NCBI GenBank assembly: GCA_964017195.1
Contig: OZ024889.1
Coordinates: 60,039,858 to 60,103,857, forward strand
Length of the DNA: 64,000 nt
DNA from: Siderastrea radians
Lineage: Eukaryota; Cnidaria; Anthozoa; Scleractinia; Rhizangiidae
Direction: 5' to 3'
The notes below the pieces were generated by a model that was not told the DNA's origin, searched no databases, and worked only from the letters and a program-made list of their open reading frames with translations. Positions 24,807 through 36,541 of this stretch are shown one piece after another. The first letter of the stretch is position 1. Each line of letters opens with the position of its first letter. A program made the position numbers and the translations under genes.

Positions 24807-26060
24807 TTTTGAGGAGGCCGTCTGGTCAGCGGTTTCACAGTAAACCTTTAACTAAACTGCAAAGGCCCCAATAAATAGTTTAACCTTGATAACCCAAGTA
24901 TATTCGGTTGGTTTGACAGCCTTAACTACTATTTAGTTTAAGCACGTAATAAACTTTTGGTGTGCTTCTAATAATACGATAGGTGATAGTCAGTTTGACT
25001 GACTGAGGTCAAACAGTACTTCTTCCTTGCAATCCATTCTTTCTTGTTAGAGCTTACTGTTAATGTTTCGTCTATTAGTAACCCACCTCGGTTAGCATTT
25101 GCTACTCGTGGGTTACTTAAGATATTTATAAATTGTCATACCAAAGTGTAAAATAAAAGTGTGTAACGGTGTGTATCAGAGGTCGAGGCAGCCAATGTCG
25201 AACGCGGAAAAACACGTGTATACGAAGTCACGATTGGACTTGCTCCTGGCTGGTCGAAGATTTGATTGCAAAAATAAAGTTTGGTGCGTTTTTAATATCT
25301 AATTAGCCGGCCCCTTCAGCAATTCTGAACAACATAAACCACCCACGTACACAATATACACAAGATATATTTCTGTTGCGTCAACCACAAGCCCCTCTCA
25401 CGCTTATCCATTTTCAAGAGCCTCCGTTTTGCCGAAACTGCAGAAAACAATTTTTGAATCTTCCTACACATAATGCATTTTTGGGGAACAGGCTGCGTTT
25501 TCCTGGCGGCATTTGGACAAAAAGAGGCACAATTACTTCCATTTGTTTTTATCCATCCATGCACAATAATGCGTTTTCTGCCAAATGTTTTCTGTGGCCA
25601 AAAACAGGAAATATAGTTACTTTTCACCTCTAGTCGCCACTGTCAAGTCATTTTTCGTCAGACGTCTCCGTTTTCGTTTGGACAAAAACGGAACAATATC
25701 GTCAGAAGTCTCCGTTTTTGTTTGGACAAAAACGGAACAAGATATTTGCGTCCACAAACCTGTATTCCTTTTGTTTTTTATCCATTGCACTATAGTACTT
25801 ATTCCGCTTAACTCTCCGTTCTCGTTTGGCTAAGATTTCATATACTGTTTATCCGTCGTCACTGATGCTCTGATTTTCACAAGCCTCAAAATGCAGTGAA
25901 ATAGTCCGTTGACATGTTTTTCACTGAAACGTAAATCAATCTGATGCATTTTTGATAACAAAACGTTTTCATTGGTGTCGCCAAGAGACAAAAACACATC
26001 GAAGTAGCATTTTCCAACAGACAGTGTTGAGAGGGCCTAAACCCGCTCGATTCAACTTAC
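24807..26060. other. Gene-poor stretch with a 44-bp tandem duplication
   Basis: Holds two 44-bp units at 25,656-25,745 (GTCTCCGTTTTCGTTTGGAC in the first unit) and otherwise unremarkable AT-rich DNA. No coding exon seen. Confidence 0.55.
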
Positions 26061-26236
26061 CTTGACTGCAAAATTCCCAGGTTGTTTTTCGGTTTTAAAC
26101 GTAGCCGTGAATGGCGTCTTTACGCATGACAAGTTCAGCGCGGAATTCAATAATATGTTTTGTTGAAGAGTTGATATATTCAGTTCCATTGGACAATCGG
26201 GGCAGTGCACACCATCACAACAAAACTGATAAAAAC
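26061..26236 (-). CDS. Internal exon of the mosaic ectodomain gene, unrecognised domain
   Basis: A minus-strand frame bounded by acceptor TTTTTACAG (26,237) and donor GTAAGT (26,060). It encodes about 58 residues with five Cys, including FCCDGVHCPDC near the start and LNLSCVK later. It lies left of PA14-like exons on the same strand with compatible splice signals, but phase continuity with the last PA14 exon is uncertain, so exons are probably missing between. No domain name can be given. Confidence 0.5.
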
Positions 26237-27240
26237 CTGTAAAAAGAAAGGAAAGAGAACCTTCCCCTACTTCTGACACTTGAAATGTTCTTACTAAATT
26301 TACAGACCTGCGTAGAAATCGTGAAAGTAACAGAAGACTTCTGACGATTATCGAAGATTTTCGAATATTCTTAGAAATACCCCCTCGGATATGTATCGAA
26401 TAAATTTCTAAAAAAAAAGCTTATCGATCATTACACTTCAGTTTTTGTATATCTGCGGGAGATTAACACCTGACATAATGCCTGTGGGTATTATGGGACA
26501 ATCCTGCATTGAAAGCTGGTCAGTCAAAACATGCATAAAATCAGCTCAATTTAAGAGAGTATAAAATATTAACAAACATTAAACTATTGAAGTTTCCTTT
26601 GTATTTACAATCCAACGTAATGCGATGCAATGGTGTGCAGTGTAATGCAATGCGGTGCAATGCAGTATAGTTTGTATAGATAATGCTATTTTGATAATAA
26701 AACTGTGAAATCGAAATAAACTCATCTACCCAGTAAATATTCACGGCCAATTATTTAGATGAAGCTCACACAAAAACACGCGAAAGAGTTCAGTGTATGC
26801 AAAGTGCGTGTCGCAGAACCAACCTGATATTAGAAGGTTTGAACCAGTGAAGGCAGGTAGTAACGTTTTGTTGTCCTGCAGTGTCACCTCTAGCCTTCGC
26901 GTCCCTGTAGGCAAGCCAGAATTGTTAAATGTTTAATGGCTGTTTGATATATCATCTCCTTATCATTACCTAAAATGTTACTTTGACCGAGAAGTGGAAC
27001 CATTGTTCCACTCACAGAAGCATATATAAGATAAAAAGGTGAAAACAAGGGTAGGTTTGTAGTTAGCTTCAGTTCAACTGTGAAAAAATACGGTACAACC
27101 AAAACTTCCCTTCCGTAACATGAGTCTAGGACAAGAACCCTCATTTTGTGTGGTTTATTTTTGTTTCAGGTACACAAGGATTCATATTGGCTTAAATTTG
27201 ACGGTCAAAAGCTCGAGCGTGGGGATGGAAATATAGATCA

Positions 27241-28762
27241 TTAAGGTCATTCCCCCGAAATAAAATTTAACATACGATTTTTGTCAAACTTTCACAAGTT
27301 GTTATTATCTATCGTGCAATGTTTTGAAATATAAAATAATATATAGATTTAGCCAAGCCTAAAAGCGGAGCCCCCCTTTTTGCTTTGTCTGTTTTTTTGT
27401 TTTGTTTTTTTGTTTTGTTTTTGCTGGCAGTTAATAATTTGTGAAAATACTCTCATTCAAGTCGTTAAATTAAAAAAAAAAAAAACAAAAGAAAAAAAAA
27501 ACAAAGAAAAGAGAGAAAAAAAAGCTGCTCCCGCTGAGTGTCGAACCCGGCTCGTCGGCGTAAGATGCCGATGGCTAGTCTACTAGGCCATGGGCGCTTA
27601 ACGTTATCCTGGAAGTTAATTTTAATACTTAAATCTTTTTTCGTGACAAGCTGCCTATCAGCATGAGAATGCTGGTGTTTTTTTCTGGCAAAATGTGTTC
27701 GAAACGCCGTAAAAACCATGGTTGCGGACAGAAAAAACCAAAAAGCACTAGCTCTGCTATATTTGGCGTCGAAACCGCTGCGAAAAGCTGCGAACTCAAG
27801 CGGTGTGCCGACCGAGTTTGAACAGAACCGACGAGGCAAATTTGAACTTTTTGCCTGAACTTTATCGCCTAATTTCTTTCGTCTAAATGGCACTTTTCCC
27901 CTTCCACCAAAAAGACAACTGAGTGTTCTTTTGAACTTTTTTTTTCCATTAACAAATTTGTTTTTGACTTTTGTTGTCTTTGCTTGTTTTGCTACAACGC
28001 GGGTCAACATGCGATTTCGCGCCAATTCAGCACAGGGTTATATCCAGTGTATGAAGTGTATTGGTAGCCCTCTGGTGCGGACGGACGGACGTACGGATGT
28101 ACGGACGGTCACGTGACTATTACGTCGCTACCAAAATTTTTTGGCTTGACAGGTTACCAAATTTCCTTAGCAATGGAGCTCCGCTGACGCGCTAGCGCGC
28201 TGGCTCTGCTAAAAAGAATAGGTCCCCATGTCCGTTTATGAGATATCATCGTCTCAAGTTACCCCATAATTCCATGCAATTTCGCCTAACAAACACATGT
28301 TTATTTGATCCGTTTACGCTACTTTACGTAGGAACAGAAAGCACATTTAAAGCAAATCTTGAAACAATGTACTAGTTGTAAAATATCGATAACAAGGAAC
28401 AATTTACTAGATCTTTTATGGCAGATGCTTGAACCATCAGATGAAATTGACTTAAAACCTTCCTCACGTGCGTGTTCTCGAGGTCTTGATTTCATCTCCG
28501 TGACTAACGCGTTTCTAGTAATAATTTTTTTTCTAACTCTTTGAACAAAAAGAGGATAATTGGTAGGTCAAAAATATGTGGGAAAAAAAAGATAGGTCAC
28601 CATGTTTGTTTAAGAGTAAATAGCTGCTCTTTTCTCTGGTGAGCTTAGCCTTCTAGGAAACCTACTACTCTCTGGACGTGCGCGTGGTGTGAGCGCACGC
28701 TAATGACGCAACAAATCGTGCGCAGTAAGGATGCGCAATGCAATGCAGGGTAATGACCTTAA
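27241..28762. mobile_element. MITE-like element with TTAAGGTCATT ends
   Basis: TTAAGGTCATT at 27,241 and the complement AATGACCTTAA ending 28,762. The right subterminal stretch (GATGCGCAATGCAATG) also occurs inside the related element at 57,869-58,522. Interior has poly-A and tRNA-like pieces and no intact ORF. Confidence 0.5.
27527..27600 (-). repeat. tRNA-like SINE fragment
   Basis: Minus strand shows a well-paired anticodon arm (TCGGC/GCCGA around loop ATCTTAC) and a B box GGGTTCGACAC, followed by an A/T homopolymer-rich tail. The acceptor stem is unclear, so I read it as a tRNA-derived repeat. Confidence 0.45.
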
Positions 28763-29099
28763 ATAAATGTCTCACGTCTGCTCGTGGTGTCCTCCGCTCG
28801 AGGTTTGAGCGTTATCTTAGGAAACGTCCTGGAGTTAAAGTTGAGCGGATTCTTAAAGTCTCCTTTGTGGGTCGTCACAATGGCGGATTTCGATCCAGGG
28901 TTGATTTAACCATTATTCACCGAGGTGCATATTTTACACCTTACAAGCGAATAGACAGTTCCCTTAAGTTATTTTGTTTTCTGATGAATGGGCAAAAACT
29001 CGCTCGAGGCGACAGAGACTTCGCCCAGAGGTGTCGTATACATGTATATACTATTCAGTTTGTTTGGGGTCCTTCAGTTTTCTCCTTAATTTTCACAAG

Positions 29100-29587
29100 T
29101 GGCAGCACAGGTGGCCCAAGCTCGAAATATGAGCGTCAGCACTGTTGCGTAACCTTCGAAATATAAGGGTTTGTATGGGAAAGAAAAACGATTGTTTCTG
29201 TAAGCTATGAATAAGAAGAGATTTCAATAAAAATCGGCTTACCTTACTTTAGTTGTGTGTTTCTACTTTCCTGTGGGCTTCCCGAGCCGATTTATGGCTA
29301 TTTTAGCGGTTTTTGTCGAACCGGCTTTCCCTCTTTATATATCCTTTAATAGAGAGAGGGAAAGCCGGTTCGACAAAAACCGCTAAAATGGCCATAAATC
29401 GGCTCGGGAACCCCACAGGAGAGAAGAAACACAACTAAAGTAAGGTAAGCTGATTTTTATTGAAATCTCTTCATATTCGTAGCTTACAGAAACAATCGTT
29501 TTTCTTTCCCATACAAACCCTTATAATTCGAAGGTTACGCAACTGTGCTGACGCTCATATTTCGAGCTTCGGCTACCTGTGGTGGCA
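29100..29587. repeat. Foldback element, about 490 bp
   Basis: Arms of about 230 bp: AGCTCGAAATATGAGCGTCA (29,119) inverted at about 29,550-29,570, and GAGGGAAAGCCGGTTCGACA near 29,357 inverted near 29,315. Centre at about 29,343. No ORF of its own. Confidence 0.8.
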
Positions 29588-31021
29588 GTATAATAATTAA
29601 TTTCAGGGCGTGTTATTGCTGGTTTGCAAGTGACATCATAAAATTCTAAAATCACAATCCGCTAGGCCTGCTAACTTTTTATCGTCACCAGTTGTAGGAA
29701 CACCTAAAAATATATCTTTTCACAAGATTCCGTCTCGGTATTACCCTTTGTGTTTAAAATGCAGTATCTTGAATTTTCGAAATTGGCGCCCAGTTGGTGA
29801 CATCAAGATGGCGCCGTGACAAAGCCGACTCGATTGAAAAATGGTCTTTTCTTATGACTATTGGCAGTTTGAACAGTTCAAGCATTAGGAGAAGTATTTT
29901 TTTGGTATGCATACTAGCTCACGACGGAAAAGCAATCACTCTCATAGCAAAAGTGAGTTCCAGATCAGGCTTTCATTGATTTCCGGCCGCCACGTTGGTG
30001 TCCCTCGGAAGAACACCAATATGGCGTCTGCGTAAGCTCTAAAAAAATGCGTGTGACGTTTCGGCAAATAAGTCAGGAACAGTGTAACGCAAAGATCTGA
30101 GACTTGTAGAAGCTGTTTATTTGTTAATCTTTTGTGACATTTGAAATTCTTAGCTTCTGATATTAGATGGTTTCGAATTTATCTTTTGCTGATGACGTGA
30201 CAGTGAAAACCGGCGATTGAAAACCGCAGTATATCACTTTACCATGATTTTGATGTCAAACACTAATCAATTGTAATTACCAACAGTCTCTCATCGTTTA
30301 TCTTAGCTCAGAGCAACGTTACCAGGGTTACCTGGTTTTGTCCAATACAGTCTTGCTGCAGAAATAGGGCGCTCATATTCGCCAGTCGGTCTGCGCATGC
30401 CTACAGACAAGTGGTCCATCCTATTTTCTTCTCGCATGAAGGCTTCCATCCGATAAATGCGACATCGATCGAGAAGAATCGGCTGCGAAACTTGCTGTTG
30501 GTATCTATGAAAGCAATAATCAATGGAAAGGGTAAGGAATGTTTACTACAGTTATTTCTGAGACCAAGATCTGGTATCCGTACGTTTAAAAGTTAAATCT
30601 TTCAAATGAAACAGGAGTCATAAGTTGGGGAAGTATTATTGTCTGGGTGAGTGTAGTCCTGAGAAGGACTGTTGGTGATGAAATTGACTGAGCTGAAGTC
30701 ATCATCAAAGGCAAGTCTCGTTTGTTAACTTGCATTTTTGCTTTTGTCAGAGGGAAATAATAAATTAAAACTGTACTGATAACCATACAGTGCGATAATT
30801 TGCAATGTGGCGTACGTTTGATTCTAATTAAGTATACTTGTCAAAATAATAATTTTAACTGCAATAAACAAAAGAGATACAACAACATGAGCGGATGCTT
30901 AGATTTAACTTAGCTGTTTATTTCGAAACATGCGTATCTGTTGAAACGTGTCTTTAAGAATAATAAAAGATCAGTGCCTTTATTTCATTTTTAACTTTCC
31001 CGAGTTATGCTAGTGTTACAC
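29588..31021. other. Intronic/intergenic stretch with repeat fragments
   Basis: Includes a partial copy (about 30,605-30,715) of the repeat with GGACTGTTGGTGATGAAATT, better preserved at 34,520-34,715 and 43,948-44,253. No exon supported. Confidence 0.45.
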
Positions 31022-31210
31022 TTTTGATACCCACATGTCCCACTGCTGATACCCGGTCAGTTTTTTAAGGCTGATGATTGGTTGTTTCGCCACACTCTCT
31101 TCGGATTTCTGCTTTACATCTTCAATGCCTTTTTCACTGACATCGTGCTTCCACAGCTCACAAAAATCATCACACGACAGGTAGAATGTGTAATAACCGC
31201 TTTCAGGAAC
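31022..31210 (-). CDS. PA14-like domain, second exon
   Basis: Begins at 31,210 after CTTTCATAG in phase 0 and reads VPESGYYTFYLSCDDFCELW, a typical PA14 sheet with the paired C-D-D-x-C element. It continues to an LKKLTGYQQWDMW segment. The donor could be at 31,021 (GTGTAA) or a few bases earlier (GTATCA); the end is approximate. Joins in phase with the exon at 33,147-33,340. PA14 domains bind carbohydrate in adhesins and cnidarian surface proteins. Confidence 0.7.
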
Positions 31211-31740
31211 CTATGAAAGAGTGAACAATAAAAGAAGGACTTACTTATTGCTACTAAATAAATGTAGACTGTAAGAGAGCTCACTTGGTTAAGTTTTTGT
31301 GGCGGCTTGAGTTTCGTGAAGGGGCACTCACGGATTTTTTTTTGATCTGACTCAGTATCTGTGCCTACCTCCGGGGGAGGGAGGGATTCTTTCCGGTTGC
31401 CTTTTTTCTGGGAAATAAATGCCGTGTGGTGTTTTTTTACCTTGGAAAATTGATCTTGTTGGAAAAGAGGTTGGGCTTGCTTGGTAAACATTTCTTACCT
31501 GTCAGCGTCGAACATCTCAAAACATTGAAATAGCAGTTTGCCACGTTCGTTGTGGTACTATGATATGTATTAGTTACTTTTGAAATTATTTTACATTATT
31601 TTACTAATACAAATAGAAAAATACATTTTTATAACATTATTCAGTCGTTGGGTGCCCAACGTAAAATTTTCCTTTCGCCGTTTCGTTTCCGTGTAAACGC
31701 ATGTGTACCAGTTGATAACCCGATAATAATAATAATAATT

Positions 31741-32216
31741 GCAGGACATCAAGAGATGAGATCCAACAGAATGGACGCCCGCATCGTCAATCACAAAAGC
31801 AAGCAAGTCACCACACTAGAGATGAGCTGTCCATGGGTCAACAACAGAGAGAAGAAGAGCGAGGAGAAGACCCTCAAGTATGGCCCCCTGCGTTGGGAAT
31901 TGAAACAGCAGTTCCCAGGTTACGAGGTGCAACAGCAGAACATCATCATAGATACCCTTGAGGGGTGGCGACGGGAGATGGACACTACGATGCCGAGATC
32001 GTAAGGAGCAGGAGTAGAAAGGTGCTGAGGAAGATGCAGAAGGCGGTACTGTCAGGCACACTCAACATTGCCTGAACTTTCAAAGTTGCAACTTGAGGGA
32101 TGGACAAATCTAGAGAACTCTGTCATCTTATGTAGTTTACGAATGGTTGAGATTTTAGATTTCAGATTCTAGATTTTAGTATTTCTTTATTTCATAAGTA
32201 CCTCTTAGTTACAAAC

Positions 32217-32254
<38 letters not shown>

Positions 32255-32375
32255 AAGTCAAATCTACAGTTGATCTGTTCATATATATATATATTTTTTT
32301 ACTCCAAGGCTCACAGGTTACGCTATGCGCCCTGTGTAGCTAGTTTAGCCTTTAGCATACAGACGTGAATTCTGC

Positions 32376-32432
<57 letters not shown>

Positions 32433-32434
32433 CA
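31741..32434 (+). mobile_element. 3' end of a non-LTR retrotransposon with (TAA)n tail
   Basis: The reading frame [20 protein letters not shown], then [10 protein letters not shown] and [14 protein letters not shown], matches the 3' coding end of a retroelement family also seen at 61,207. It ends in a 3' UTR and a TAA microsatellite (32,377-32,434). The 5' part is missing and adjoins an ATA run at 31,724. Confidence 0.6.
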
Positions 32435-33146
32435 AATGCCCTTTACATAATACAAATATATATGCGCATGCCTGGATTATAGATATTAAAATGAAAATGA
32501 TAGAAAATAAAAATTACAAAAATTACAATAAATAAATAATAAATTGTGGTGGTCTCTTAGTTGTAATATAATTGTAAAAATTATTGTAATTAAATAGTAA
32601 GTTGTAAACTTTTAGTCATGAAACAGTTGTAAAAGAGTGATAAGAGGAACTTGATAAACTGTTGCACAAAGAAACGCATGTGAAGTGCCATTTGGGAGAG
32701 TCTGGTTCAGTAAGTAACTGCTTAAAATCGGCCCGGCCCTTCCCCCCCCCCCGAAAAATCGGGGGGGAAATGCTTGGGTTTTGAGCTCTCGTATACGTTT
32801 CCAAAAGGAAACGACTCAATAATGAAATGTTCGTTGGCCACTGATAGTGCGGAAAAGAGGAACTTGCAATAGTTGACAATTCCTGGGGTTCTCGTACTGA
32901 AGTTAGCTCGTTTCACGAACACAGATGTTTGATATCCGGGGGCGCATCCCGTCATGCACTTAAAAGCGAGGCTAGCAAGTCGTAGGTACGGTTGCTGTCT
33001 GGTTGTTGAATAATGGCAGTTAAAGTTGCCGTAAACTTTTAAGGCTCTGGCTAGTATTTCAGAAGATACCCTGACAACAAGCACTTTACGTATAATTGGT
33101 GAACGTGCTGCTTTTGTGTACATAAATGTGTAACAGCAACTTTTAC
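32435..33146. other. AT-rich intronic stretch
   Basis: Short A/T repeats, a C/G homopolymer pair at about 32,739-32,767 and no supported exon. A minus-strand ORF at 32,722-33,123 has no recognisable domain and crosses the homopolymer. Confidence 0.4.
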
Positions 33147-33340
33147 CTGTAGGTAGCTTGTCAATCGCTCAACATCTATCCATCTAATATTTGTTGGTGC
33201 ATCGAAATCTCTCAGAACGGTCCGGCTTTGAGCTGGAGGCTGAAATGCGGGATTTTCACGCATTGTTGGTGCTTTCTTAGAGTTGTAATTTACCTTATAC
33301 CACACCTCACGCAATACGCCGTGCGCATCCCTAGAGTCCT
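33147..33340 (-). CDS. PA14-like domain, first exon
   Basis: Bounded by acceptor TTGCTTATAG (phase 1 entry) and donor GTAAAA after CTACAG. It reads GVLREVWYKVNYNS, a stretch of N/P-rich residues, then TVLRDFDAPTNI and VERLTSYLQ, the usual PA14 N-terminal pattern (G-x-L-R-E-x-W...F-x-x-P). The exon ends in phase 0, matching the phase-0 start of the exon at 31,210. Confidence 0.75.
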
Positions 33341-33765
33341 CTATAAGCAAAAAAAAAAGAAAGAATGATTATAAACAACAGAAACAAAATAGTCAATGAG
33401 CCATTTATCAACAACCAGGCAGTTTATACCGTTTGGTATTCTTTAGAATATTTTAAATTAAAAGAAATTCCTTCTTTTAGAACCTAGAATGCTTCTGAAA
33501 TCCTTACGTCACCAGCAGACCAGCAGATAAATGGCTTAGAGGGGTGCTCCCTGCATTACTGCGTAACTTTGATTTTAATATGCAAACAATTCTTCCTTTG
33601 CAAATTTCAAAGCAACATGGCCAGCACTTTAGCCATAAGTTACCAGCAATCTTGCATCTCATGCACCTCAGTTTTCAAACGCCCCTTCAGGTCAGTATTC
33701 TGCCCATACTGAGAAGTATGCTTACTAGAAAATTTGTAGATTAGAGAATCAGAGATGCGACTCAC

Positions 33766-34054
33766 CGATTGTATGCACAACAACCTGACAGAGAACTAGC
33801 GTGACGTTCTTTCCAATCAACGTTATTGTCACGTAACGGCCTCTTGCCGGTGGAGAACAATGAACTTTGTATTCAAGAGATTTCCCATAGTCTGCGGAAC
33901 CTATACAGGTTGAGTCTAAACCTGATTCACTTCTTGACACAATAACATTGATGACGCCATGGTCACGTAGACAGCAATCGACCTTATCGGTTATTTCGAC
34001 CGATTCAACATAAAAAAGCTTTTCAAGGGTTACTTGCCACCAAGGGTTGGGCTC
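33766..34054 (-). CDS. Fucolectin (FTP) domain, second exon
   Basis: Begins in phase 0 after TTTTCTTAG with EPNPWWQVTLEKLFYVESVE, then DCCLRDHG, and STCIGSADYG...ARGRYVTITLIG near the C-terminus: the W-W-x-V-D-L pattern of eel-fucolectin/tachylectin-4 (FTP) domains. Ends in phase 1 before GTGAGT. FTP domains bind fucose; substrate here is not inferred. Confidence 0.75.
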
Positions 34055-34079
34055 CTAAGAAAAGAAAGCAAAGGGAAAT

Positions 34080-34425
34080 GATTGAACAAACAACCAAAGA
34101 AACAGAAAAACAAACAACACAAAGTAAAGAAACCAACTCATCAACCTAACAACCAACAAACAAAGCGAAAAAATTAAACAAACAGACAACAAACAAACAA
34201 ACTCACAAAAATAGGAACAAACAAACAGTCAGACACCCAGAGAGAAAAAGGCAAACAAAAACAAAACAACACAAACAACAACAATAAAAGCAAAAACTGA
34301 ACAAATAAATACAAATAAAGGGACAACAAAGCAGTATGTAAATACAGCCTGAAATACAGATTAAAAAATCAAGATAACAAACAAACAAACAAGCAGAGAA
34401 ACAAGCAACGAAAAATAAACCATGT
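34080..34425. repeat. CAAA/AACA-rich simple repeat
   Basis: Irregular tetranucleotide-rich tract in the intron between fucolectin exons. Confidence 0.75.
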
Positions 34426-34519
34426 TTCTGTGGTTAACAGGCCTGAATAAACTATGATAACTATTAACCAAACCCAGCAGGGTTACAGAGGATACTTTGT
34501 AACCCCTATGTTTTGAACC

Positions 34520-34715
34520 CAGGAGTCATACCATAAGACGGTGAAGTACGATCGTCCGAGTGAGTGTAGTGCCAAGAGGGACTGTTTGTGATGACATTGA
34601 CTGACGTTTCGAAAACCTGAGCGAAAGTCATCATCAGAGTCTGATGACGACTTCCGCTCACAAACAGACCCTGTCAGGACTATATTTGTCCTGACGATCA
34701 TACTTCACCGACTTA
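34520..34715. repeat. Inverted-repeat MITE related to those at 30.6 kb and 43.9 kb
   Basis: Contains GGACTGTTTGTGATGACATT and a complementary arm ending near 34,712 (GATCATACTTCACCGAC). Shares blocks with 43,948-44,253. Confidence 0.6.
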
Positions 34716-34866
34716 GAGGATACTCTTAAACGAATCCTTATATTCCTTTTCACTTTTAGGTATTTAATCAAAGAAAATCACTTTTTTTATTTATTGAAAC
34801 ACTGAGAAGGAGCTTACAGGAAAGATTGTTTTGACTTTTTTCATCACATACACGACTATTTCTTAC

Positions 34867-34976
34867 CTTTTGTGATCGAAAGCAAGTGGTGTATGATTTA
34901 TCAATCGCCAGAAAAGTGTGATAAGGTAAAAGGATGCTTGAACTCCTCGTCACACTCCGAGGAGTCAACGAATTTT
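34867..34976 (-). CDS. Fucolectin (FTP) domain, first exon
   Basis: Acceptor TTCTGTTTTAG, phase-1 entry; donor GTAAGA after ACAAAAG in phase 0, which matches the phase-0 exon at 33,766-34,054. Encodes ENSLTPRSVTRSSSI, then LAIDKSYTTCFRSQK, the N-terminal half of an FTP fold. Short (110 bp), supported by phase agreement. Confidence 0.65.
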
Positions 34977-35008
34977 CTAAAACAGAAAAACAGTCAACGT
35001 TATGCACC

Positions 35009-35483
35009 AGTCAATTCCAGCAGTGCCCATCCCCCCGGGCATTAGTGGGGCATTTTTCCTCATTGTCCGTCCCGGGGGCCGGGCATTAGTCTACCCCGGG
35101 GCATTTGACAGTCTCGTGATTTTCACCTCACAGCACTGTCACTTCCTTTCAGTGATTAGTATCATCGGACAAGGGCAATAAATCTGTGATTAACTTTCTC
35201 TAAGGAGGACAAAATGAGACGTTAGATCCACAGAACGAATGATCAGTAAAGCAATACAGAGAAATAAGACTTATTTGAGACTTAGTTTGGCCTGATTTAG
35301 CTTTGATTAGCATGAAGGTAAGCCCGAAAACTAAGAATTCAACGTATGTTTTTACCTGTACTGCGGTGCATTTGAACAGCTTGTTTGTCCCCGCCGTGGG
35401 GCATTTGCCGGTTTGTTTTCAAAAAATCCTAATGCCCGGGGGGTCGGCCCGGGGGGGAATGGGCACTGCTGGAAATGACTGAT
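35009..35483. mobile_element. MITE with inverted ends around CAGCAGTGCCCAT
   Basis: Left TTCCAGCAGTGCCCATCCCC and right GGGGAATGGGCACTGCTGGAA are inverted, with GC-rich GGGCATTAGT blocks inside. No coding capacity. Confidence 0.75.
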
Positions 35484-36145
35484 GCATTACAATGCCTAGC
35501 TTAAAACTGTGACGACTTCTAAATAACTTACATACTTTTAAAATGAACTTGTGGTCTTAAGTGGGTTTCATAACAGCAAATTAATTCTAGAATTGTAATT
35601 GGATCTGACCTCACAAAAGCAAGTGATTTGATTAGTCTATAGTATGAGGCAAATCCAAGACCTTCATGACTTCATAACTGCCACCACAATGGTAACCGTT
35701 GTGAGAGACTCTAGCCTTATAATGGCGTTTACAGCCGATTTCACTGACAGCCAATTTACTATACAGCCAATCGCTTTGATCGGTCTGCTATGACTCTCGA
35801 ATAATCACTTAGCGGAGACAGAAATTAGCAGACCCTCTTCTTTTGTTGTGATTGAATATGATCTCAGGAAGTTAATATGTCTTCTTTGAACTTATTTCAT
35901 GCGTAAATTTCCATGTTTATCGCTGACTATGGAGGAAGCATGGCAGGGGAATCATGGCTTGCCTATGGTCACGAAATTATGACAGAGATCTGTGCATGAA
36001 AAAAGTTCACGGAGGAAATACAAACTTCCCGAGAGATAAACAATCATCAGCAACTGAACTGGAAGATCTACAAATTCCTGTGAAAAAAGGACAACGAAAG
36101 AAGTATTGCTGGTTGAAATAAAACTTAACAGAATTTTTTACCCAC

Positions 36146-36541
36146 CGCATTGTTTTTGGCACAAGATATGTTTCCAAACAAGACATTCATAGCTTTTTAT
36201 CTTCCATGAGCCCTCTGTCAAAAGGGCACAGCTTGTGACTCCAAGTCTTGCTTTAATGGGGTATCCCGGCAACCACAGGGAACCATTCAATGGAGTCCCA
36301 TCGATCCACACCCAGTTCTCCTCGGTTCGGAGACCAAAGAACAAGTTTGTTGGCTTAGGTCTCCTCTGTTCAAGGATGACGGAGAATGCAAATCTCAAGC
36401 CCTCTCGAGATATCTTGGCCAGGGTGCCTCCTTGAAGTTTGCAACGGGTTAGAGCGTCTTGCCATGATAGTGGATACTTGGTATTTAATGAGTAACAACC
36501 ACCGCGGAGATGAAAAAAGTTGGGGCTGCATTCCTTAGGCT
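36146..36541 (-). CDS. C-type lectin-like domain exon (CTLD-2)
   Basis: Acceptor TTTGCTCACAG, phase-1 entry; donor GTGGGT after TGCG (phase 1), though TAA two codons later leaves open a terminal exon. About 131 residues: ECSPNFFHLRGGCYSL, SWQDALTRCKLQGGTLAKI, FFGLRTEENWVWIDGTPLNG, W-L-P-G-Y-P, and a final SYECLVWKHILCQKQCG. The classic Ca-binding EPN/WND motifs are not clear, so ligand binding is uncertain. It is one of two CTLD exons flanking a LamG exon. Confidence 0.8.

Noticed and set aside
27465..28025. 186-codon minus-strand ORF with Lys-rich start
   Set aside because: Its end is a T/A homopolymer translation and it spans a tRNA-like repeat and a MITE; no domain.
29100..29587. CRISPR-like array, considered for the repeat-dense segments generally
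   Set aside because: The repeats are inverted foldbacks or microsatellites, not regularly spaced direct repeats with unique spacers; the genome is eukaryotic.
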